Positions 6,454 through 7,696 of a stretch of 7,696 bases of DNA are shown piece by piece; positions within the stretch are counted from its first letter, which is position 1, and each line of letters begins with the position of its first letter. The notes beneath the pieces were generated by a model, which was given only the letters and a program-made list of their open reading frames with translations, was not told where the DNA came from and made no database searches. The translations under genes were made by a program, and so were the position numbers. The stretch comes from JAEUPI01 sp035499355 (GTDB lineage: Bacteria; Pseudomonadota; Gammaproteobacteria; Burkholderiales; Burkholderiaceae_C): assembly GCA_035499355.1 (NCBI GenBank), contig DATJYZ010000412.1:1-7696 (forward strand), given 5' to 3'.

Positions 6454-7696
6454 CTAAGGACGCGGCACCAGCCGCTCGCGCACCGAGCGGTCCCACGCGG
6501 TGGCGCCGACCGCCTCGCCCCAGAGATCGACCGCGACACAGGTGCCGGCGTGCTCGCGCTGCGCGGCGGCACCGCGCACGTAGCCCAGGCCCACGCAGGC
6601 GCCAGCCAGCGGGCTCCAGCCCACCGACACCAGTTCGCCGACTGGCTCGCCGTCGAGGTGGATCGCCTCGCCGCCCCAGGCGTAGTGCGTCGGGTCGTCG
6701 AGCACGAAGCTGAGCAGCTTCTTGCGCAACGGACGACTGCGCGCCGCGAGCAGCGCGTCACGCCCGATGAACGCGCTCGGCTTGTCGAGCTTCACCGCGA
6801 ACGCGAGCCCTGCCTCCCAAGGCGTTTCATCAGGGCCGAGCTCGGCGCCCCAGGCGCGGCGGCCGGCCTCGATGCGCAGCGCGTCGATCGCGTAGTAGCC
6901 GGCATCCACCAGGCCGCGCGAGCGGCCTGCCTCGTCGATGCCGCTGAGGTCGCGGCCGGCGTCGCGCAGCGCCATGTAGACGTGACGGCACATCTCGATC
7001 GGCACATACAGCTCGAAGCCAGGCCCGCCGACGTAGCTCATGCGCGCGGCGCGCACGCGCGCCAGGCCGACGTCGATCTCGCGCGTCCACGAGAACTTCA
7101 ATGCCTGTGGCGACAGGTCGTCGGGGCTGACACGGCGCATCAGTTCGGCCGCGCGCGGCCCCATCACCGACAGCACCGCTGTCATCGCACTGACGTCGGT
7201 GACCACCGCGTGCTCGTGCGGCTCGACGTGGCGCGCGATCCAATCCAGGTCGCGCTGCGGCTGCGCCGAGCCGGTGACGAGCTGGAAGCGGTCGTCGGCC
7301 AGCCGCACCACGGTGAGGTCGCTCTCGAAACCGCCGCGCGCATTGAGCATCGCGGTGTAGACCATCTTGCCGACCGGCACGTCGACCTCGTTGGCGCACA
7401 GGCGCTGTAAAAGTGCGAGTGCGTCGCGCCCCTGCACCAGCAGCTTGCCGAACGACGTCTGGTCGTAGATCGCCACGCCTTCGCGTGTGGCAAGCTGCTC
7501 GGCCTGCACCCACGGAAACCAACCCGGCACGCCCAGCGTGTGCGCAGGCCTCGAGACGCCCGCCGGCTTGAAGTAGTTGGCACGCTCCCAGCCGTTCTTG
7601 CTGCCCCACTCGGCGCCTTTGGCGTCGAGCAAGTCGTACAGCGGTGACGTGCGCAGCGGCCGGCTGCTCGCCAACTCCTGCCGCGGCCAGCGCATC
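6454..7696 (-). CDS. Dimethylglycine/sarcosine dehydrogenase-type oxidoreductase, C-terminal part with GcvT domain (5' partial)
   Basis: C-terminal half of a two-part enzyme that removes N-methyl groups from dimethylglycine, sarcosine or similar amines and passes the one-carbon unit to tetrahydrofolate. About 413 residues are visible. The frame runs off the window and the ATG at 7695 is internal, so the FAD domain (about 400 residues in relatives) lies outside. Residues 1-45 (RPLRTSPLYDLL, GWERANYF) fit the linker after the FAD domain. A GcvT aminomethyltransferase fold follows: D126 in FESDLTVV matches the folate-site Asp, with Y221 and E228 in SYVGGPGFELYVP. YYAIDALRIEAGRRAWG (267-283) is typical, and TPWEAGL plus FIGRDAL (309-315) lead to the GCV_T_C domain. 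A stand-alone GcvT is unlikely, given this linker. Which methylamine it uses cannot be told. The gene ends in TAG, convergent with the pilin gene. Confidence 0.9.
   Translation of the reverse strand, partial: MRWPRQELASSRPLRTSPLYDLLDAKGAEWGSKNGWERANYFKPAGVSRPAHTLGVPGWFPWVQAEQLATREGVAIYDQTSFGKLLVQGRDALALLQRLCANEVDVPVGKMVYTAMLNARGGFESDLTVVRLADDRFQLVTGSAQPQRDLDWIARHVEPHEHAVVTDVSAMTAVLSVMGPRAAELMRRVSPDDLSPQALKFSWTREIDVGLARVRAARMSYVGGPGFELYVPIEMCRHVYMALRDAGRDLSGIDEAGRSRGLVDAGYYAIDALRIEAGRRAWGAELGPDETPWEAGLAFAVKLDKPSAFIGRDALLAARSRPLRKKLLSFVLDDPTHYAWGGEAIHLDGEPVGELVSVGWSPLAGACVGLGYVRGAAAQREHAGTCVAVDLWGEAVGATAWDRSVRERLVPRP
6471..6491. other. Stem-loop just after the pilin stop, inside the opposing gene
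   Basis: CCGCTCG (6472-6478) pairs with CGAGCGG (6484-6490) around a five-base loop, with one extra G-T pair at 6471/6491. It starts 21 bases beyond the pilin stop and lies within the last codons of the dehydrogenase gene. No T run follows. It could mark the 3' end of the pilin transcript, but such stems also arise by chance in G+C-rich coding DNA. Confidence 0.25.

Noticed and set aside
6550..7410. A 286-codon open frame on + opposite the dehydrogenase gene.
   Set aside because: The - strand protein shows clear GcvT motifs along its whole length; the + frame is its shadow.

Overview
The window looks like chromosomal DNA from a high-G+C Gram-negative bacterium, most likely a betaproteobacterium of the Burkholderiales. 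That is an inference from the strong G/C bias at third codon positions, a type IV pilin, a Sec-exported binding protein and the mix of catabolic genes. Both ends of the window cut a gene. I see no mobile element, tRNA, rRNA, CRISPR array or phage gene.

Region 1 (1-3013, + strand) is the end of an ABC uptake operon: an inner-membrane permease (5' end outside the window), a 102-residue membrane protein of the DUF2160 type, and a 576-residue periplasmic binding protein. This set and order match the glycerol ABC transporter described in Rhizobium leguminosarum (as I recall, GlpQ-GlpU-GlpV). The ATPases and partner permease would lie upstream. A 92-base leader that can fold in two mutually exclusive ways precedes the binding-protein gene, and a textbook intrinsic terminator ends the operon.

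Region 2 (3052-4570) holds an uncharacterised 235-residue protein (DUF6065-like) on +, facing a TPR-repeat protein on -. Their stop codons are one base apart.

Region 3 (4571-5855) is a divergent intergenic stretch followed by alkB, a membrane diiron alkane 1-monooxygenase with all its histidine boxes. It has a good sigma70-type promoter with an inverted repeat over the spacer and -10. No rubredoxin or rubredoxin reductase gene is nearby, so electron-transfer partners must come from elsewhere.

Region 4 (5856-7696) has a structured intergenic stretch, a single type IV pilin gene on +, and on - the C-terminal half of a dimethylglycine/sarcosine dehydrogenase-type protein with a GcvT-like folate domain. 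The pilin and dehydrogenase genes are tail to tail, three bases apart.

Beyond the transporter operon the genes look like independent units. I found no convincing undescribed multi-gene system. The points most worth checking are the switch-like leader before the binding protein, the alkB promoter/inverted repeat, and the DUF6065-like gene of unknown function.
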